From Serinus canaria (lineage: Eukaryota > Chordata > Aves > Passeriformes > Fringillidae), in contig NC_066317.1 of the NCBI RefSeq assembly GCF_022539315.1, positions 70,167,190-70,231,189 on the forward strand: 64,000 bases of DNA, in the 5' to 3' direction. Made by a program: the position numbers and the translations under genes. Below, piece by piece: positions 11,517-22,824 of this stretch. The notes under the pieces are model-generated. The model saw only the letters and a program-made list of their open reading frames with translations. It was not told where the DNA came from and ran no database searches. Each line of letters starts with the position of its first letter. Positions within the stretch are counted from its first letter, which is position 1.

Positions 11517-13589
11517 TGGATCCAGGGAGATGAACCTGCTGAGGAGAGGGACCTGAGCCAGCATTTGGGCAGAAGAAGGGGTGAGTGTTGTGCACGCGGC
11601 TGGGAGAGGGAGAGGATTTGGGAATGAGATCCCGAGTCCGTGATAGTGTCCCTGCGGGAGATGGATTGGTCCGGGGGTGTGAGAAAGGAATATTTGGAAG
11701 TGTGTGGGTGTGAGGTGTGTGTGAGACTGTGCCTGCCTTTCCCTCCCCACACTCTGAGAACCTTTTCGGGGTGTTCACACAGGCCTCAGTTCCCGAAATA
11801 ATCCACCCATCCCGAAAAATTCCAGAGTCTGTGGCCCCCTGGAGGAGAAGGATTTGCTCCTGTGCCTCGGGACCTGTTTTCCGCAGCTTGTGCCAGAGGT
11901 CAGGGTGGGTGCCCAGGGGTGTTTGGGGTATCCCAACCCCTCTCCTTGCTCCTCTTGCCATCTTCTGAGGGATGGAGAAGTGAACACCTCCGATCTCTCC
12001 CCACCACTTCCCATTGAGCTCCTGGAAAGCCATGGAAGGGGCAACCGAACATCCATGGGCTGGAGGTGACGTCACAAGGGCCTGGAAAAGAGTGGAATCA
12101 TCCCCATTTTTGTGTCATGGTGACAGCCTTGATAATTCTCCCCTTCCAGAGTGCTCCTAAACCTTCGGAGCCCTGGACTTTAGGGCAAGGGCAGCAAGTG
12201 GAGCACGGAAATCTTTTTGATCCCAAAAAGTGCTGGCATTCCTGCGAGGAGATCGGGATTCTCCTGCTGTCAGCAGTTCCCCTCACCAGCCCCAACACGT
12301 GGAAAATGCGGGCTCAGGTCCCTTTTCCCTCGGGAAAGGGCCAGGCCACATCTCCCGCCCGGAGCCACGTGGTGGCAGGTGCCTCCTTGCACCCTTGTTT
12401 TCCCTGTTTTGGGAAAGCCATCCCGCCTGGCAGAGGGAAAACCGGGATTCAGAGGGTCAGCAAGAAAGAACAAGCAAGGCTGGCTGTGTTGGTGCTCCGG
12501 GAAATTCACCTGGGAGCCGGCGGAGCAGCCGGAGCTCTGGCTCCTGCTCCAAGGACTGTTGATGTTTGGGAAATGAAACAACCCCTGGTGCTGGCGACTG
12601 GAATTCAGGTCTCCCCACTCCCAGGGGAGTGTCCCGATCCCAAGGCTCTGGAGTCATGCTCACTCTTGCCCTCTGGAGCTTCAGGCTTGGATTTGATGGG
12701 GTTTTTATTTTTTTTTTCCTTGATGAGAGGAGTTTCTCCCAAAAATAAAAGGGGGGGGTGAGCACCTTTCCCGCTGTGCTGTCAGGAAGGGCAGGCAGGA
12801 TTTGGAGGCTGGGGTTTCCCATCTCCAGGGAATGCTCGCTGGCATTTCAGTTGTTATTTGGGAAGGGCTTGCAGGAGTTCTGCCTCCTAGTCCTGCTCGT
12901 TATGGGAATCTGCATATGGAAATAATTATGGAAATTATGGGAGATGTGGAGCACAGGATAGAAACCCACGGACCAGGCCTTGGTGTTGTCACCAAGCAGG
13001 GACACAGGACAAGGACTGACCCACCTCTGACTGTCCTGATGCTCTGGGGTTGAGAATTTTCACTAAAAACTGAGATTTTCCGTGGATTTTGGTGCCCCCA
13101 GGGTGACACAGCAGGTGAGCCGGGGTGTGAGAGTGAAATCTTGGACATCCTTGGATAAACACGCTGGGTTTGGCCGTGCAGCCCCTCGTGGGGGATTGTT
13201 CTTCCCGGTGATTTATCCTGGCAGTCTCCAAAGGCAGCCAGCCTCCGGAGAGGCCCCTTGGAAAGCAGCAGGGCCTGGAGCCTGGCAGGAAAATCCACCA
13301 AACAGGAAAGCTTTGATATTCCTGGCGTTAGGAATGGCGAGCAAGGAGAGGCTCTTGCACAACTCCCGCTGAGCTTGGTGCTCCCACATCCCCCTCTGGT
13401 TTTAAAACCAGAGTTTTGGTTTTAAAAGCTTTATTGCCGACCCTAAATCCCTTCGGATCTGTGTCCTGCCCCTGCCAGCGCTGGAATTCCAAAGGGTCCC
13501 CAAATCCGCCGTCGCTCCCCCAAGTCCTGGTAGGGTCCCGAGCGTTGAGTCGGTGCCTGTGGGCAAATCACTTCCACCTCTGTAGGATC
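11517..13589. other. Single-copy noncoding stretch
   Basis: About 2 kb without recognisable repeats or coding signal. TG-rich phrases occur at 11,695-11,730. A perfect CRE is at 12,067-12,074 (separate entry). T and G runs occur at 12,705-12,760. The 231-residue frame starting 12,066 spans these low-complexity runs and shows no family resemblance. Confidence 0.5.
12067..12074. promoter_or_regulatory. Perfect CRE palindrome TGACGTCA
   Basis: The full eight-base CREB/ATF consensus. The context GGTGACGTCACAAG is not embedded in an obvious CpG island or promoter, so it is a single-motif observation only. Confidence 0.4.
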
Positions 13590-13925
13590 TGGCTGTAAAC
13601 CGAGGTTAATAACCCCAAATTACCAACCTGTGAGAATTAATGAGCTCGGCCCGGCTCGGCCCTTTGAAGGCAGGAGGCATTACAGGAGCACCGGGCCATT
13701 ATTGCCGAGTGTGGTTTTAATCTCGGCCTAGTTTCCCTTACAAATTGGAGTTCTGCTCCCTTTGGACTGCACGGCACTAATTAGACAGGGAAGGGAGGAA
13801 ATAAAGGTTTCCAGTGTTGGAAACCAGTTAATTTTAGGGTGCTTTGCTTTAATTGCGTCTGCAAAGACATTGGGAAAACGTGTAATGAGCTGAGAACGCT
13901 TGAACTCGGCTTTTATTGGTCCCTA
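13590..13925. promoter_or_regulatory. Candidate conserved element rich in homeodomain motifs
   Basis: Single-copy sequence with several TAAT-type cores: ATTAATGA near 13,636, the palindrome CTAATTAG at 13,787-13,794, and CAGTTAATTTTAG near 13,826. It ends with TTTATTGG near 13,913 (Hox/Cdx-like, overlapping an inverted CCAAT). The composition differs from neighbours, as noncoding developmental enhancers often do. Conservation was not tested. Confidence 0.35.
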
Positions 13926-14334
13926 AACCCTTGCTTCTGCTAAGTCACAAAATGCCAGTAAAAGAGTGGAGAGCTCGACCTTTTTTTTTATTTTTTTTTT
14001 TGGGGGAATGCCGAGGTGAAATAATTCCTCCTTACCCCGTTTCACGTCGCCCTCCTCCTCCATAAATCCCGGAGCACTTCCCAAGGGCGGGTGCAGCGCT
14101 CTCCCCTCTCCCACAAAGCAGAGGGAGGTGCCAGGATTTGCCCAGGGTCACGTAAATGAGGCTTTGGCTCCGTGAGGAACATGTGGCAATTTAGGAAAAC
14201 AGGTGGAAAACACGCTGTGGACACTTACCTCATTTCTGGCCTTGTTTGCACTTTGGCCAGCTCCTTCAGATTTAAGCCGGGTTGGGGTTTAAAGCGAGGC
14301 TTTGCTGTGGTGTGTTGGACTGGGATCTGTCTGG
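13926..14334. other. Single-copy noncoding stretch
   Basis: Contains a T-rich run at about 13,980-14,002 and otherwise ordinary sequence. No gene or repeat recognised. Confidence 0.5.
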
Positions 14335-14640
14335 CTCTGGCACAGGGAGGATGTGGAGCTGCTGGAAACATCCAGAAGAGGCACCAGGGAGGTCAGAGGG
14401 ATGGAGCAGCTCTGCTGGGAGGAAGGGCTGGGAGAGCTGGGAATGTCCAGCCTGGAGAGGAGAAGCTTTGGGGTGAGCTCAGGGTGGCCTTGGAGAGCCT
14501 GAAGGAGCTGCTGGAGAGAAACTTTGGGCAAGGGATGGAGGAACAGGACACAGGGAATGGCCTCCCACTGCCAGAGGGCAGGGATGGATGGGATATCTGG
14601 AAGGAATTCCTGACTGTGAGGGTGGGGAATAAAACCAGTA
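14335..14640 (+). mobile_element. CR1 LINE fragment, sense, lacking the 3' tail
   Basis: Matches the CR1 segment upstream of its 3' end: GAGCTGGGAATGTCCAGCCTGG, GGAGAGAAACTTTGGGCAAGG, CAGGGAATGGCCTCCCACTG and GGAAGGAATTCCTGACTGTG. It stops before the usual AACCCAAACC terminus, so the 3' end is lost or has been replaced. Confidence 0.8.
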
Positions 14641-15008
14641 AACCCCAGGTGGAATCTTTGAGGAAACAGCCGGACTGGGAGAGCTGTGGTTTGGTTTGAG
14701 GAAGTTTTGGGGGATGAACCGGGGGGCTGGAAAAGGGGTGGATGTGGTTCTGGACATGGCAGTGGGTTGGGAGCATTGGAGAGCCGTGGCCGTCCTCCCT
14801 CAGGCTCCAGGAAGATCTGGGAACACCTTTGGGATCTGACGGCTGGACCAGTTTTACTGGGAGCTGCTTGGCGATGATGGTTTGGCTGTGGCAAAGGTGA
14901 AGAAGGGAAGGTTTTGGGGTGATTTATAGGAATTTGGGGATCCAGAAGATCTGGGATTTCTTTCCAGCTCTTCAGAGTGACCAGAGCATGTTTGTCAGGT
15001 GTAAAGTG
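14641..15008. other. Single-copy noncoding stretch
   Basis: Nothing recognised between two CR1 fragments of opposite orientation. Confidence 0.5.
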
Positions 15009-15150
15009 GGATCATGGAATGGGTTGGGTTGGGAGAGACCTTAAAGCTCATCCAGCCCCACCCCTGCCATGGGACACTTCCCCTATCCCAGATGGATCTA
15101 AGCCCTGTCCAACCTGGCCTTGGGCACTTCCAGGGGTCAGGGACATCATG
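15009..15150 (-). mobile_element. CR1 LINE 3'-end fragment, antisense
   Basis: Opens with ATCATGGAATGGGTTGGGTT, followed by GACCTTAAAGCTCATCCAGC, CCTGCCATGGGACACTTCCC and CCTGTCCAACCTGGCCTTGG. Short antisense CR1 tail of about 140 bases. Confidence 0.88.
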
Positions 15151-15664
15151 TCCTAAACCGGATTTGCACAGAAATGAGGGAAAATGAATGTCTTCAGATG
15201 TCTTCAGATCTGCCCTTGCCTCTCCTTGTCCTCTGGGAACGTTCCTCTGGCGTGGGGAGTTCCCAGCCTGGCTGTCCTGGGATAATCCTGATGTCCCATG
15301 GCCCTTCCTGGAGGGACAGGGTTTGGGTTATTTTCCTTGAGGACTGCTCCCCTCAGCTCTCCCTTGCTGGCCTCAGAGACCCCGGATGTTTTAAGGCACC
15401 AACCTCACTCCCAGGTCAAATATTTAATAGTTTCCCACTCAAAATTCAGCAGATTTGGGGGCGTTCCTCAAGCAGCTCCAGCTTTCCGTGTGTGGGAAGT
15501 GCGGTTGTTTAATGGGAATGGTCATTTTGTCAGGATTTTCCAGGAAACAAAACAAAAAAAAGCCTTTGGTCCTGAAACAAAGATCTCATTGACACTTTTT
15601 ACGCTTTGGGTTGTTTCAGAAATTTATTTCATTTTTAAGGCCCCCAGAGCAGGTCCTGGTGAGA
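15151..15664. other. Single-copy noncoding stretch
   Basis: Nothing recognised. The 390-residue frame beginning at 15,298 runs through this stretch into the next CR1 copy and is not considered a gene. Confidence 0.5.
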
Positions 15665-16035
15665 ATTCAACAGCTTGTTCCACCTGGAGAAGGGAAAATT
15701 CCAGGGAATTCTCAGAGCTCCTTACAGGGCCTGCAGGGGCTCCAGGAGAGCTGGAGAGGGACTGGGGACAAGGGACAGAGGGACAGGAGCCAGGGAATGG
15801 CTGCCACTGGGAAAGGGGAGATTGGGCTGGGATCTGGGCAAGGAATTGCTGTCTGGGAGGGTGGGCAGGGGCTGGGCTGGAATTCCCAGATTTGCTGTGG
15901 CTGCCCCTGGATTCCTGGCAGTGCCCAAGGCCAGGTTGGACATTGGGGCTGGGATCCACCTGGGACGGTGGGAGGTGTCCCTGCCCATGGATGGGATTAA
16001 TTTTAAATTCCCTCCCAACCCATCCCATTCCAGGA
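15665..16035 (+). mobile_element. CR1 LINE 3'-end fragment, sense
   Basis: Long sense copy: CTGGAGAAGGGAAAATTCCAGG, CTGGAGAGGGACTGGGGACA, GGAATTGCTGTCTGGGAGGG, GGCCAGGTTGGACATTGGGG and GTGTCCCTGCCCATGGATGG, ending with a degraded CCCAACCCATCCCATTCC. Nearly identical blocks recur at 20,385, 35,525 and, in antisense, at 46,800. Confidence 0.92.
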
Positions 16036-16589
16036 TTCAGGAATTACAGTCACCTGAGAGCCAAGCACTCAACTTCAGGAAATCCCAGCAGTCCCAGCGG
16101 TGCCATCCACCTTCTCCCTGACTTGGGGAATCCCGGGAAGGGAGCTCAGCCCTGCAGCAGCCCCCGCGGCGCTCGGTACCATGGACAGCGCTGGCACCGC
16201 CCCGCCACTCGCGGGGACCCGGCGGGTCCCGGCCCCATCCCGCAGCTCCCGGTGTTTCCTTGTCCCCCCTCTGCTTCGTGCCCGCAGCTCTCCGGGGGTT
16301 TTCTCGCAGTAGCAGCTTTGGTTTGTCCTGGATTAGCTGTGGGAAGTCCCCGAAATCCACCTGGATTTAACAGGGTAGGTTGGTTGTCTGCTCACCTGAC
16401 ATTGGCACGAGGGGGGTTCTCCGTCTGCCGCAGGAAAAATGGAGTTTTTCCTTCAAAACTGGGGATTTAAGCACCTGGAAATCCCATAGGGATTGGTGTC
16501 CCTGTATCCCTGCAGGGATGGGGAATGTGAGGAGGAAAAATCCATAATTAGACGGATTTTTGGGAAAGGGGGTTCAGCACAACCAGGGA
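16036..16589. other. Single-copy stretch with a small CpG-rich patch
   Basis: The 16,140-16,300 interval is locally GC-rich with about a dozen CpGs (around CCCGCGGCGCTCGG and CGGCGGGTCCCGG). It holds one ATG in a good translation context (near 16,181, ACCATGG), but the frame ends within about 45 codons. Could be a tiny CpG island or simply GC-rich DNA. Confidence 0.35.
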
Positions 16590-16745
16590 AGTTGTGGCTG
16601 ACCCTGGATCCCTGGAAGTGTCCAAGGCCAGGCTGGACATTGGGCTTGGAGCCACCTGGGGTAGGGGAAGGAGCTCCTGCCCATGGAGTGGGGTGGAACG
16701 AGAAGATCTTCAAGGCCCCTCCAACACAAACTATTTTATAACCCT
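16590..16745 (+). mobile_element. CR1 LINE 3'-end fragment, sense
   Basis: Short sense tail: CCCTGGAAGTGTCCAAGGCCAG, GACATTGGGCTTGGAGCC, GGCCCCTCCAACACAAACTA and a degraded TTTTATAACC. More diverged than the copies at 15.7 and 20.4 kb. Confidence 0.85.
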
Positions 16746-17617
16746 ACAGCTGCTTTCTGGAGGTGGGAATTTCTCAGGAATTCTCACCCTAAAGTTTCAA
16801 GGACAGGTCATGGAGCTCATTCCAGGAGCAGAGGGAGGTTCCCTTCCATGGAATCCCCTCGGCTCACTGGGACAAAGGATTGCTGGGAGCAGATCCGTGA
16901 CACCTTTCATGTCCAACCCCTGTAATTTAATGTGTGGAACAGCTCCACCTTTGAGCCTGGGGACCAGAGAGGGGCTGGAGGTTTAAACCCGGCTTAGCGG
17001 AGAGCACAGAAGAGCTTAAGCTGCAGAAAGGGAGCTCATTGCAAAACCTCTGGTGAGGATCCCACCTCCGAGCGCTGTTCTGCTCCAGCTGGGATCAGGA
17101 CACGGGTGCTGAGCACAGGGAACTGAGGACATCAAAGCAGCAGCTCTGCATAACCCAGGAGCACTGAGATTCCCAAGGAACTCATTCGGCTTCTCAGGAA
17201 CACGGGGGGGACAAAGGAGGTGCCAGGTCCCCAGTGAGGCTGTGGAGATCACCCTGATCTCGCCCGTGCCTGATGGGTTTTAGGAGATCTGGGATGAGCT
17301 GGACTTTCAGCACCAGGTGGATGCTTGGCCGCCAGCTCAGTGCTGTTGTGGGGGTGTTTCCCGGTGGAGTCAGGTTTAGAGGGAAATTTGTGGATTTAAA
17401 GGGAAAATCAGAGCCCAGAAATAATCATGGGTTGTGGGATCCGATCGTTTGCCACAACCAAAATTCTACTCCTGGCCACACCAGCCTTGTCTGCAGCTTC
17501 AGTCAGAGTGGAGAGTTGGTTTAAGGCCAAGGATGTCCATGGGGGATGGACAAGGTGATTTTTGGGATGGTTGTCCTGGGATGTGTCGAGGCAGCGGATC
17601 AGACACTGAAAGGATGT
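16746..17617. other. Single-copy noncoding stretch
   Basis: No gene or repeat family recognised; frames of 60-130 residues on all strands are unremarkable. Confidence 0.5.
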
Positions 17618-17960
17618 AGGGCCATGGAATGGTTTGGGTGGGAAGGGACCTTAAATCCCATTCCAACCATGGCAGGGACACCTCCCGCTATTCCAGGTGG
17701 ATCCAAGCCCCAGTGTCCAACCTGGCCTTGGACACTGCCAGGGATCCAGGGGCAGCCACAGCAAATCTGGGAATTCCAGCCCAGCCCCTGCCCACCCTCC
17801 CAGCCAGCAATTCCTTCCCAATATCCTGTCTAAACCATCCCATCTCTGTCAGTGGGACACCATTCCCCCTGGTCCCACCTCTACAATTCCTGGCAATGAT
17901 CCCCTCTCCATCCTCCCTGGAGATACCTCCAGATCCCATAAGGAAATCTATAATCTGATC
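17618..17960 (-). mobile_element. CR1 LINE 3'-end fragment, antisense
   Basis: Starts with CCATGGAATGGTTTGGGTGG, followed by GGACCTTAAATCCCATTCCA, the CCCAGTGTCCAACCTGGCCT block and AATTCCTTCCCAATATCC. It extends past the point where most copies lie, into CCATTCCCCCTGGTCCCACC. Confidence 0.92.
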
Positions 17961-18017
17961 TTTCATCTGTGTTTTGGGAGTGTCTGGATGTTCCATCAAG
18001 GACCATGTGGAATGTCC

Positions 18018-18118
18018 TAATTCCAGCTCTAGTGGACGGTGTCCCTGCCCATGGCAGGGGTTGGAATTAGATGGTCTTCAAGGTCCTTTCCATCCCAAAC
18101 CATTCCATGATTCCCTGG
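18018..18118 (+). mobile_element. CR1 micro-fragment (3' ~100 bp), sense
   Basis: GTGTCCCTGCCCATGGCAGG, then TCAAGGTCCTTTCCATCCCA and AACCATTCCATGATTCC. It lies 58 bases beyond the antisense copy, with both CR1 3' tails pointing outward. Confidence 0.88.
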
Positions 18119-18466
18119 TCACGGCCTTGCTGTGTTTGGACAAACCCAAACTCCTCGTCCTGCGAGGTTTGTCATCCACAGGGGGACAAAGTAGGGGTGG
18201 ATCATCCAAAGGAGGGCTGGATTTTGGATTGTTCCCGTTCTCCGTTGGGAAGTGATTTCGGGTTTGAAATATCCAGCCTGAGGGATGGAGGAGGAGAATG
18301 AGTTGGATCTCAAAATCACATGGAATCCAGGATTAGGACAACCAGAGCTGTCCAGCCTTCCTGAGCCGTGCATCCGTCCTGGGTTCCGGGAGAAGATGGT
18401 CCTGGAGAGATTTCCTTCCCGCGTTTGACACCTGGGTGGTGAAGCAGGGATGAGAGAGGAGGTGGC
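18119..18466. other. Single-copy noncoding stretch
   Basis: Nothing recognised between the CR1 tail and the 61-bp minisatellite. Confidence 0.5.
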
Positions 18467-18710
18467 GATTCTGGGAATGACGATTTCTTGGATTCTTCAA
18501 TCCTCTGGAGCTGAGGGAAGCAACAGGGATTTTCAGAACAATGATTTCCTGGATTCTTCAATCCTCTGGAGCTGAGGGACGCGGCAGGGATTCTGGGAAT
18601 GATGATTTCCTGGATTCTTCAATCCTCTGGAGCTGAGGGAGCCATCAGGGATTCTGGGAATGATGATTTCTTGGATTCTGCAATCCTCTGGAGCGGAGGG
18701 AACCGGCAGG
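18467..18710. repeat. 61-bp minisatellite, 4 copies
   Basis: Copies start at 18,467, 18,528, 18,589 and 18,650, exactly 61 bases apart, each beginning GATT(C/T)T and containing TCCTGGATTCTTCAATCCTC and TGGAGCTGAGGGA. Divergence is only a few bases per copy, so expansion is recent. A fifth start (GATTTG at 18,711) is lost at once. Confidence 0.95.
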
Positions 18711-20384
18711 GATTTGCCCAGGAAGACAGTAGGGAAAAGAGATGTGGAAAACCCAAAACCGGGAAGTTCCTGGGCCTTCCATGGAAGATTGTCCCATCAT
18801 CTCCTTGCCAAGGAGTCTCCCAATTCCTCCCAATCCATTGGCTGCTCTTCTGTGCTTCCAGAGCTTTCCTTGGGTCCCACCGGGTGCTGCTCGGGATGAG
18901 GCAATCCTGGATCTGCCACTTCCATGGGACCTTGGGGACAGGCTCCCTGCGTGCCTGGACACGCCGCCCCAAAACTGTTTCTCCGTGCGACTTTCCCACA
19001 GCCAGAGGAATTCCTTGCCGGAGCCACACCTGCTGTGAACTGGTTTAACACCAGTTTGTTAAATGGGAGAAGCCGACAGGGACTGGAACCCACTGGAAAA
19101 CACCCGGCCCAGCCCAGCCTGAACATCTGCACCCCGGGCAAAAGTTCCCTCTGAGGAGAAGGGGACAAATGTCACCTCCAGCACTCCCAACATTCCCATT
19201 CCGTGCTGGGAGTTGGGACCCGCAGGAGGAATTCCATGGAGAATCCCTGTGCTGGCTTGAGGAACTCTGCAGGAAGGGGATGAAAATCCTTCCTCGGTGG
19301 AGAACTGGGATGAATCCGGGCTCTGAAGCCCCTCTGGAAGTCTTGGGTGGGATTTTTGGCCGTGTTTTCCTGGCAACAAATCCGCCCTCCTCGTTTTTCA
19401 CTCGGAACAAGTTTTTCCAGGTCTGGAAGTGTCCCAAGTGAGAGGATAAAAAAAAAAAAAAAATCTCTCATCTTCTTAAAGGCCCCTGGGAACACCTTTG
19501 AGAGGTTTTGATGTCGTTTATGCTGAGCCTGAAAACAAAACCTGGGCTGGTTTTGGTATTAAACCATGCCTGAAATTTAAGGGCAGTGGGATTGCAGAGA
19601 AATGGGAATTTTTAGGTTCAAAATCTTCCTCTCAAGAAATGGTTTTAGCCCATAGGATCAAAAATGTTTCTGATTATGGGTTGGGAAAATAGAATGACAT
19701 TAATGGCACTTTCCATGTCCCCTTTTCCAAGTCAGCTTTTTCCTGCTTAATTCTTCAATTTCAGATTAATTTTTTTTAGATTAAATTCCGATCTTTCACA
19801 AAGGCTAAATTTTAAGAATTGCAATTAAGGATTTCCTTCAACTTCTCTCGGTGGTCTCCATGAAATTTTATTCCCTTATTGATTTTTCCACTTGAAAAAT
19901 GGAAGAAGTTGGGTTATTTGGGGTTATTTTCAATCCTTTTGGCTGCAGAGCAGAAGAATCCAGTCCGTTTAGGGTCCAGACCTGAACTGGTCTGGATTTG
20001 GGCTGGTCTAGATTTGGGCTGGTCTGGATGGTTGAGTTGCACAAGATCAGATTCAATTTATGCTTTGAAAGGGTTAAAATGTACAAACCCAAATTTCAAA
20101 TTTCCAGAACTACCTGTTTGGGTTTTTATTTTTTATTATTCTCATTATTTATTCAAAGAGAAGCCAGGAAATTCATTCATTTTTGTTTTCCACGTCTCTT
20201 GGGATTTTCCCTCCCTCTTAACCTGTTTCAGCCCCTCCTTGTCCATCCCGGCGTCAGCATTGCCGGCTGCTCCCCCTTTATTTATCCGGGACACAGAAAT
20301 TCCCAGTCCAACCCAAATTCCCGGCTGTTTTTGTCTCCCAAGTGATGCCAGGCAGGTGTCAAATCCCTGGAGCCAGCAGAGGCA
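18711..20384. other. Single-copy noncoding stretch
   Basis: Contains a poly-A run at about 19,447-19,463. A small 16-base tandem (GGGCTGGTCTGGATTT type, three copies) lies at about 19,987-20,033. The 19,740-19,880 stretch is AT-rich. No coding signal recognised on either strand. Confidence 0.5.
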
Positions 20385-20655
20385 GGACAGTGGAAGGGAC
20401 AGGAGCCAGGGAATGGCTGCCACTGGGAAAGGGGAGATTGGGCTGGGATCTGGGCAAGGAATTGCTGGCTGGGAGGGTGGGCAGGGGCTGGGCTGGAATT
20501 CCCAGAGAATCCCTGGATTCCTGGCAGTGCCCAAGGCCAGGTTGGACATTGGGGCTTGGATCCACCTGGGACAGTGGGAGGTGTCCCTGCCCATGGATGG
20601 GTTTGGATGGAATGGGATTTAAGATCCCTCCAAACCCAAACCATTCCATGATAAT
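20385..20655 (+). mobile_element. CR1 LINE 3'-end fragment, sense
   Basis: Sense copy from GGGACAGGAGCCAGGGAATG through GGAATTGCTGGCTGGGAGGG and GTCCCTGCCCATGGATGGGT to TCCAAACCCAAACCATTCCA. A deletion removes part of the GATTTGCTGTGGCTGCC segment found in sister copies (only AGAATCCCTGG remains). Confidence 0.93.
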
Positions 20656-22274
20656 CCTGTGATCCCACCCTGGTCCCTCTGTGATCTCCATCAGGATTCC
20701 TCACTCTGTGGATGGCCAAAAACTGGGAAAAAGCAGCCAGGGAATGTTTGTCCTGTGCTTGTCCTGCACCATCTCCTCTTAGTTTGGAGGGAGCTTAAAT
20801 TCCAAAAAAAGTGTTTTTTAGAAAAGATGGAAAAGGACCTGGAGTTTTCCTGATGGCTGAGGAATGAACGGACATGGCAGGGAATGGGAGAATTCCTCAT
20901 CCTCCATCCCAACAAACCTTCAGCCGCTCAAGCCGGGGGCAAATCCCAGTGCTCCCACTCCCTGGCTCCCTTCATCTTTGCCAAGAGCTTCCCTCCCTGG
21001 GTTTGGGCAGCAGTGGGATTTTCCACCTCCTTTTCCCCTCGGGAGCTGCAGGAGGATTTTGGGGTGATCCATCTGGGAACGGGCCCTTCGGCTGGGCTGG
21101 ATTCTCTCTCACCTCCTCCCACCTGTGCAGGTGAAACTCTCCCTGATTTTGGCCCGGGGCCACCCGAAACCTCAGAGTGGCAAAACAGCGGAAAACTCCC
21201 TGGTGGAATCCCATGGGAACGAAAGGAAGCACCCGGTGCAGAGTCCTGAGCTGTGCAGGGCAAGGCAGGGAGAGCTGGAATGAGGATTTGGGGTGTAGGT
21301 TTTGGTGTAAGCTCCTGGAATTCTGCAGGATTTTAGGGAAACGGGAGAAGCTTCCGAGGCTCGGAGCTGCGGCTCCTGGAGCCACCTGGGTGTGCAGGTT
21401 TGGGGCTTGCTCAGATCCAGCTGCTGGGCTGAGTCACATTCCCTGAGCCAGGTGGGAACCTTCCCTTTCCGTGTTTGCAGCTGGATCGGGAATGTGTCAC
21501 TGCTGAACTCCCCTGCAGGTGAACGCACAGCCCTGGGCTTCACCTGTCCCGGGAAAATGAGTAATCCCAAGATTTGAGAAACCTGGAATTGCTAAGGGGG
21601 GCGTTTTGTGTTCCTAAGAAAACCTCTGGAATTCCAGTTAGTGCCAGGAGGGCTGGACACTGGAGGAGGCCCACATTCCCTCTCCATGTGGGAGAAATCC
21701 CATCTACCACCACGCTGGATCTGGGAATTCGAATCAGGTTCAGCGTGGTCGTGTCCATGATCCACCCACCAGGAATATCATTCCATGGAAACCCCGGAGA
21801 GGGATTCGCAGGCTTTTATCTCCACACACTCAGAGCAGTGCACACATTGTAGGATGAGTAGGAAAGGCCTCGTGGAACTTGAGCCAGGCCTTGCTCCCAA
21901 CCCATCCCAGTGGATTTGGGAACGGTGCTTGCGCCACCCAGAAGCTCGGAGCTGGTTAAACCCCCCAGGGGGGTCAGATTTAATCATTTCTGGATTCATT
22001 CCCTTGCTTTTCCGTGACCCTCTGGAATCCGAGCTCGCCCTGGCTCTGACTCATCCCTGTCTGAGCTGTGCCTGAAACTGGGTCAGGCTGGCACACAGGT
22101 CCCCACGTTGCTTTCCCTCCTCCAGGCTTTCAGTGAGGAAAAATCCAGATCAGGGGTCAAAAAACCAGGAATTTTTTACTGGAATTGGGACCCCAGAGAA
22201 TAATCTGAGGTTTAAGAGCAAACAGAAATTCTGCTGGTGCTGGGGTGAGGGAGGAGAGGATGGAGAAGAGAAAG
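20656..22274. other. Single-copy noncoding stretch
   Basis: No gene recognised. Points of note are an E-box pair CACCTG-TG-CAGGTG at 21,120-21,133 and two AP-1-type cores, TGAGTCA near 21,429 and TGACTCA near 22,046. These are isolated motifs without other support. Confidence 0.45.
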
Positions 22275-22640
22275 GGAATCATGGAATTGTTTGGGTGGGA
22301 AAGGATCTTTAAGCCTCTGCTGCTCCAGCCTCAACCATGGGCAGGGACACCTCCCACTGTCCCAGGTGGATCCAAGCCCCAGTGTCCAACCTGGCCTTGG
22401 GCACTGCCAGGGATCGAGGGGCAGCCCCAGCAAATCTGGGAATTCCAGCCCAGCCCCTGCCCACCCTCCCAGCCAGCAATTCCTTGCCAAGATCCCAGCC
22501 CAATCTCCCCTTTCCCAGTAGGAGCCATTCCCTGGCTCCTGTCCCTGCAGGCCTTGTCCAAAGTCTCTCTCTACCTTTCCTGTGTTTCCCTTCAGGTCCT
22601 GGAAGGCCACAATCCACTCAGAGCTCTCTCAGCGGGGTCT
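22275..22640 (-). mobile_element. CR1 LINE 3'-end fragment, antisense
   Basis: From AATCATGGAATTGTTTGGGT through CCCAGTGTCCAACCTGGCCT, ATTCCTTGCCAAGATCCCAG and CCCTGGCTCCTGTCCCTGCA to CAGGTCCTGGAAGGCCACAA. One of the longer antisense copies. Confidence 0.92.
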
Positions 22641-22824
22641 TTGCAGCTAAACTGGGGCTCCCAGGGCATTGGGAATTGCTTGGGAATCAGGAAAAGCCAT
22701 TCTGGAACTGAGAACTCTGGAAAATTCCAGGGCTCCCCAGGAACTTTGCTGGCTTCTGGTGCCATCAGCAGGAAGAGGACAACGGGGATGGTTTTAAATG
22801 AAAAAAAAGGTTGATTTGGAATAA
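22641..22824. other. Single-copy spacer between CR1 copies
   Basis: Separates an antisense and a sense CR1 fragment whose tails point outward. No other feature. Confidence 0.5.

Noticed and set aside
16140..16300. CpG-island promoter with start codon
   Set aside because: Too short and the ACCATGG frame ends after about 45 codons; no TATA, initiator or downstream exon was seen.
15298..16470. 390-residue plus-strand open frame
   Set aside because: Runs through single-copy DNA into a CR1 3'-end copy; the same peptide stretches recur at every CR1 copy of this subfamily, in several frames and both strands.
18467..18710. Regularly spaced repeats as a CRISPR array
   Set aside because: The repeats are head-to-tail with no unique spacers, in vertebrate DNA; the same holds for the 58-bp and 186-bp arrays.
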